A stretch of 64,000 bases of DNA, taken from assembly GCA_964017185.1 (NCBI GenBank), contig OZ024871.1:65352866-65416865 (forward strand). Reading direction: 5' to 3'. The stretch is from Rugalucina vietnamica. Lineage: Eukaryota; Mollusca; Bivalvia; Lucinida; Lucinidae. The stretch's first letter is position 1; every line of letters begins with the position of its first letter. The position numbers and the translations under genes were made by a program. Positions 1-64,000 of this stretch are shown piece by piece. The notes beneath the pieces were generated by a model, which saw nothing but the letters and a program-made list of their open reading frames with translations, had not been told where the DNA came from and made no database searches.

Positions 1-37
1 AGTTCTTAAATAAAGTCATTATTACTATTTCCATCAG

Positions 38-60163
<60,126 letters not shown>

Positions 60164-60600
60164 CAGGAAAAAATCAGTTCAAAGACATATTGCAAGGAAT
60201 CCTAGTAGATTGTATTACTTCTGTTGCAAGAATACCAGTCTTTAGAATGGGATTAAGTACTAGTTGGAATATGATATTGATGCATTTAAGATGTCTCTTG
60301 CAATATGACAAGACAAATTGTGGAAATTGGGTTAAAAGTATGAAAAGGAATTCCAGTAGACTGTATTAAATTTGATGCAAGATTACAAGCTTCTGGGATA
60401 AGACAGCAGAAGTCGGAATATGACATTGGTGCATTTCCGACGTCTCTGGCAAAGTGACAGGAAAAATTTGCATGGAAAGAATCTGAGTTAGCTACATAAG
60501 CTGTGTTGCGAAAATTCCAGGCTGTGGAATAAAGTCTCTTTACAAGTTGCAATACAACATTGGTGCATTTATGACCTATCTTGTTGAATAGCAGTAAAAC
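60164..60600 (+). repeat. Reiterated copies of the BTAF1 coding end in the 3' flank
   Basis: Downstream of the stop, sequences resembling ESEYDIGAFMTSLAK-stop recur around 60262-60310, 60393-60460 and 60541-60590, spaced about 134-149 bp. Shared spacer sequence (e.g. AAGGAATCCTAGTAGA versus AAGGAATTCCAGTAGA) shows a tandem repeat of CDS end plus UTR. The third copy is the best preserved. A possible polyadenylation signal AATAAA is at 60528. Probably transcribed as 3' UTR (inference). Confidence 0.8.
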
Positions 60601-60684
60601 AGTGCTAATGAGGAGGTGAATATGGTAGATTGACATTTGAGCTGCATCATCGAAGGAGAGCTGCCTTGACGTTTGTGTCAGTCC

Positions 60685-60967
60685 TGGTCCCGAGGTTATA
60701 AAACTTTATTCAAGCTCCGCTCAGCTGAGCATGAAATTTCAACTGCTCATAAATGTTGAAATAGTCAAAAATTGTGGAAAGTTCAGGTTCAAAACTAAAA
60801 AACTAGTGATTAATGCTGCTCATCAATGTTAAAATGCCAACAATTGTTGGCATTTTAACATTTATGAGCAGGATTAATTGTTGGCATTTTAACATTTATG
60901 AGCAGGATAAATTTTAGTCTCAGCTGAGTTAAGCATGAAAAAAGTTTTATAACCTCTGGGCCTGGTT
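60685..60967. mobile_element. P2 foldback with internal duplication, 3' flank
   Basis: CCGAGGTTATAAAA to TTTTATAACCTCTGGGCC. The centre-to-arm segment TTGTTGGCATTTTAACATTT is duplicated. Confidence 0.88.
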
Positions 60968-61205
60968 GGAAACTCGGAAGACAAGCTTTTTTGTTTGCAA
61001 GTTGTTACAAAAGGCAAATATTATGATGGAGAAAAAGAAAGTAGAATGTAATGTCCTAGAAGCATTCTTAGATAAATGGTTAACTTATCTTTAATTGAAA
61101 AGGGTATTTCAGTTTTGAGGTAATAAAGTTGATCCTGTTAAAATGGGTGTTTCGATTTTTAATGAATAAAAAAAAAAAAAACCCAAAAAAAAACAAAAAA
61201 CATAT

Positions 61206-61440
61206 GAGCCATCGCGTGAGAAAACCAGCAACTTTGGGGCCCAACCAGGTCCGACACAAACCGGCTTGTACAGTCACAGAAGCAGGCTAGAAGCATGGCA
61301 TTTTGGATTTAAGAAGAAGAGAGATTGTACTATCCATGTAGCGAAAACAAAAGTCGCTAATCAGCTGTGCAGTAACTGCACAGCTGATCTGCGCCTTTGT
61401 TTTCGCATTTGCAGATTTTTTTTTTTTTATGCAGTGGCAC
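61206..61440. mobile_element. P1 foldback, right end degraded
   Basis: GAGCCATCGCG start, intact central hairpin; the right end has a T-run and GCAGTGGC instead of a GGCTC end. Preceded by an A-rich tract. Confidence 0.85.
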
Positions 61441-61852
61441 TTTCTTACAATGGTGTGCTTCTTCACTAAGGTGTACATGACAAAACCTGACATATGCTAC
61501 CACCCAGCATGGCTTGAAGAAAATAATGGGCAGCTCAATTCCTCCCTGCAGAGCTTTTAACTAATCACTGGAGTACTTGGTAACCACTTAAAGGCTCTGA
61601 GCCAGTTAAGGAAAAATTGTGGTCAAGTCAGACCACCTAATTCAAACTGATAAGGGATCACATGCATTTAATGTCCATCAATAGCTCAATATAAGTCGGA
61701 TCTCGGAAGACTTAATAGGTTTCCTGCCCAAAGTTTGAGTGTTTCTGGTGGCTTCTGTGTTATTTGTATAGACTATCTGTTGCATTCTCTGATGTTACAT
61801 ACCTGCAGCATAAATCTGTGTCAAAGTGGGGAGGGGGTCAGATTTATTAAAA
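61441..61852. other. 3' flanking sequence without gene
   Basis: Holds a fragment of the SINE-like family (about 61520-61640, GGCTCTGAGCCAGTTAAGG). Nothing else recognised. Confidence 0.4.
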
Positions 61853-63942
61853 CAAGTAGCCCAAGGGCAACGATCGCTCACCTGAGAGTCAACAAGTACA
61901 GTCACTGGACAAAGTGAATTTTTTTTTTCTTTTTTTTTTTTACCCTAAATGGGTATGACAGCCACCTTGGGCATGTTTCAGGTCTATGGCTGCAATGGGA
62001 TAGGATCATTGGTCCTGTAAATGCTTACCTGAGACCTAGTTGTCATTTTTCCCCATGTTTCCATGTTTGCCTATGTTTCCAAAATTGACCTTGACCTAAA
62101 TTAATCGCATACCTTCTACTCTATTAGTTGTTTGCATCTACCACTTTTCAGAGCTCAGGCTGCATTTAGTTTACAAAATATCCATTGTTTTCATTTTTTC
62201 CCATATAAAAGCCTATGTTTCTAAAATTGACCTTGCCGTAAAATAGGTCAAGGTCATCCTAGGGTCATCATTTTATCAAACTATGATGGGCTGGAGTCCC
62301 AAATGCTACATACCAAGTTTTGTGAAAATCGGACTGCCGGTTCTGGAGAAGATTTTTGAGTGGTTTTTACCATATATGGGCGCAGCGGCCATCTTGGTCA
62401 TGTGATTTAGATTTCGGGATCAAACTTTCGTTACCCTTACCCAGGGATGCTCCACATAAAATTTCAGTTTGATTGGCCATGAGGTTTCAGAGAAGAAGAT
62501 CTTTGAAAAGTGTGTATAAACGACAGATCGGCCAAGGTCAAGAGATGACCTTGACCTAAATTAATTACATACTAATCACATAGTTGTTTTGCATCCACCA
62601 CTTTTCAGGTCTCAGGCTGCAATAGTTTTCAAAAAATCCACATTTTTCACTTTTTCCCATGTAAAAGCCTATGTTTCCAAAATTGACCTTGACGTAAAAT
62701 AGGTCAAGGTTATCCTAGGGTCATTATTTGATCAAACTGCGATGGGCTGGAGTCCCAAATGCTATATACCAAGTTCCGTGAAAATCGGCCTGCCCGTTAT
62801 GGAGAAGAAGATTTTTGAGTGGATTTTACCATATATGGGCGTGGCGGCCATCTTGGACATGTGACCCAGATTTCTCGATCAAATTTTCGTCCCCACTACC
62901 CAGGGATGCTCCACATAAAATTTCACTTTGATTGGCCAAGCGGATTCAGAGAAGAAGATCTTTGAAAAGTGTGTATGGATGACAGACCCTTCAAGCTCAA
63001 GAGATGACATTGGCCTAAATTAATCACATACCTTCATCTACTCCATTAGTTGTTTGCATTCCCGCTTTTCGTCTTATAAGTCAATGGAAACTTTTAAGTT
63101 GCCGTAGCAACCAAAGTAGTGGGACAAGGACAATAAAAAACACAAACTTTGTAGAGGCTAATATCATAAGCATGTATGCAAAGTTTCAGCTTCATCCACC
63201 TTACAGCTGAGAAGAAAATTTTTAAATATTTTTTTCGAAAATTTACCCTTTACGTTGCTATAGCAACCAAATGAATAAAGCGATTTTGACAAAAGTTGCC
63301 TAAAACGTGGAGGACTACTCAATAAACATTTATGTAGAAACAAAATTTCAATATCCTCAATAAAATGGCAGAAATTGCAAATTTCCACTTTTTTCTTATA
63401 AGTCAATGGAAACTTCAAGTTACCATAGCAACCAAAGTAGTTGGACAAAGACAATTAAAAACACAAACTTTGTACAGGCTAATGTCATAAGCACGTATGC
63501 TAAATTTCAGCTTCATCCCCCATACGGCTTTTGAGAAGAAGATGTTTGAATATTTTTTTTGAAAATTTACCCTTTATGTTGCTATAGCAACCAAACGAAT
63601 AAAGTGATTTTTACAAAAGTTGCCTTAAACGTGAAGGATTACTCAATAAACATTTATGTAAAAACAAAATTCAAATATCCCCAGCCTGACGACGGAAAAT
63701 GCCAATTTCCACTTTTCTCCATACAAGTCAATGGAAACTTCAAGTTGCCATAGCAACCAGAGTTCTTATCAGATGGAAATAAAAAACACAAATATTTGTT
63801 CCCCCCACCTGTAGATGCTATATGTGAAATATGAAAAGATTCGGCCTGGCAGCTTCAGAGGAGAAGTCGTTTGAAAATGTTGATGACGACGCACAGACGA
63901 CGGCTCGACTACCATACTATAAGCCTTCGGCTGAGGTGAGCT
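61853..63942 (-). mobile_element. H9: Helitron-like element with second terminus, reverse orientation
   Basis: On the minus strand it starts at 63942 with AGCTCACCTCAGCCGAAGGC and ends at 61853 with GCCCTTGGGC then CTACTTG. The old terminus (GGACCAATGATCC) is retained about 110 bp inside. Core part 63060-63800 carries GTTGCTATAGCAACC-type units; the rest is the 460-bp type. Confidence 0.82.
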
Positions 63943-64000
63943 AAAAAAAATGTTTTGTCAGAACACGTATTTTTTGTCATAGATTATCAAGAAAATACAA
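63943..64000. other. 3' flanking sequence
   Basis: A/T-rich remainder of the window; nothing recognised. Confidence 0.4.

Noticed and set aside
61122-61127. AATAAA as the main BTAF1 polyadenylation signal
   Set aside because: It is about 960 bp past the stop, beyond a P2 element; the signal at 60528 is nearer and more likely, though neither can be confirmed from sequence.

Overview
The window is eukaryotic nuclear DNA, most probably from a bivalve mollusc. It shows many short coding exons with GT-AG introns, an animal-type protein, and dense palindromic and tandem repeats of kinds common in bivalve genomes. The species cannot be fixed from the sequence. No bacterial, viral or organellar gene was recognised.

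One gene fills almost the whole window on the + strand: BTAF1 (the Mot1 / TAF172 orthologue), the Swi2/Snf2-family ATPase that removes TATA-binding protein (TBP) from DNA. I placed 37 coding exons from 38 to 60163. All splice phases agree, and the joined exons give 1729 codons plus a TGA stop. Compared with the roughly 1,850 residues of the vertebrate protein, only about the first 90-100 residues are missing; they must lie upstream of base 1. Window exons 1-5 carry the N-terminal conserved block and a linker. Exons 6-24 carry the HEAT-repeat TBP-binding region. Exons 25-37 carry the ATPase with GLGKT, DEGH, SGTPIQN and RAHRIGQ motifs, and the C-terminal tail.

A second gene sits on the - strand inside the intron between exons 24 and 25 (42643-43623). 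It encodes a multi-pass membrane protein resembling the gustatory-receptor-like 7tm_7 superfamily. It ends at a good splice donor, and its last exon was not found.

The introns are mostly repeats. (a) About 27 copies of a roughly 235-bp palindromic element with GAGCC ends and 4-bp A/T target duplications (P1 here). (b) Six copies of a second foldback element (P2). (c) A third foldback family (P3). (d) Nine large elements bounded by AGCTCACCTGAG and a hairpin followed by CTAG or CTGG, inserted between two Ts and filled with about 166-bp or 460-bp tandem units; their structure resembles Helitron/Helentron non-autonomous elements (H1-H9). (e) About 187-bp satellite arrays in two introns. (f) hAT-like and Harbinger-like elements and SINE-like sequences. 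Several are nested, giving a relative insertion order. The region 60168-64000 holds the 3' flank, more repeats and no recognisable gene.

The most unusual signals are three. There are repeated decayed partial copies of individual BTAF1 exons next to the working exons, including a fourfold reiteration of the end of the coding sequence. Element H7 is inserted inside the polypyrimidine tract of a working splice acceptor. Repeat elements repeatedly abut exon edges, within about 6-50 nt.
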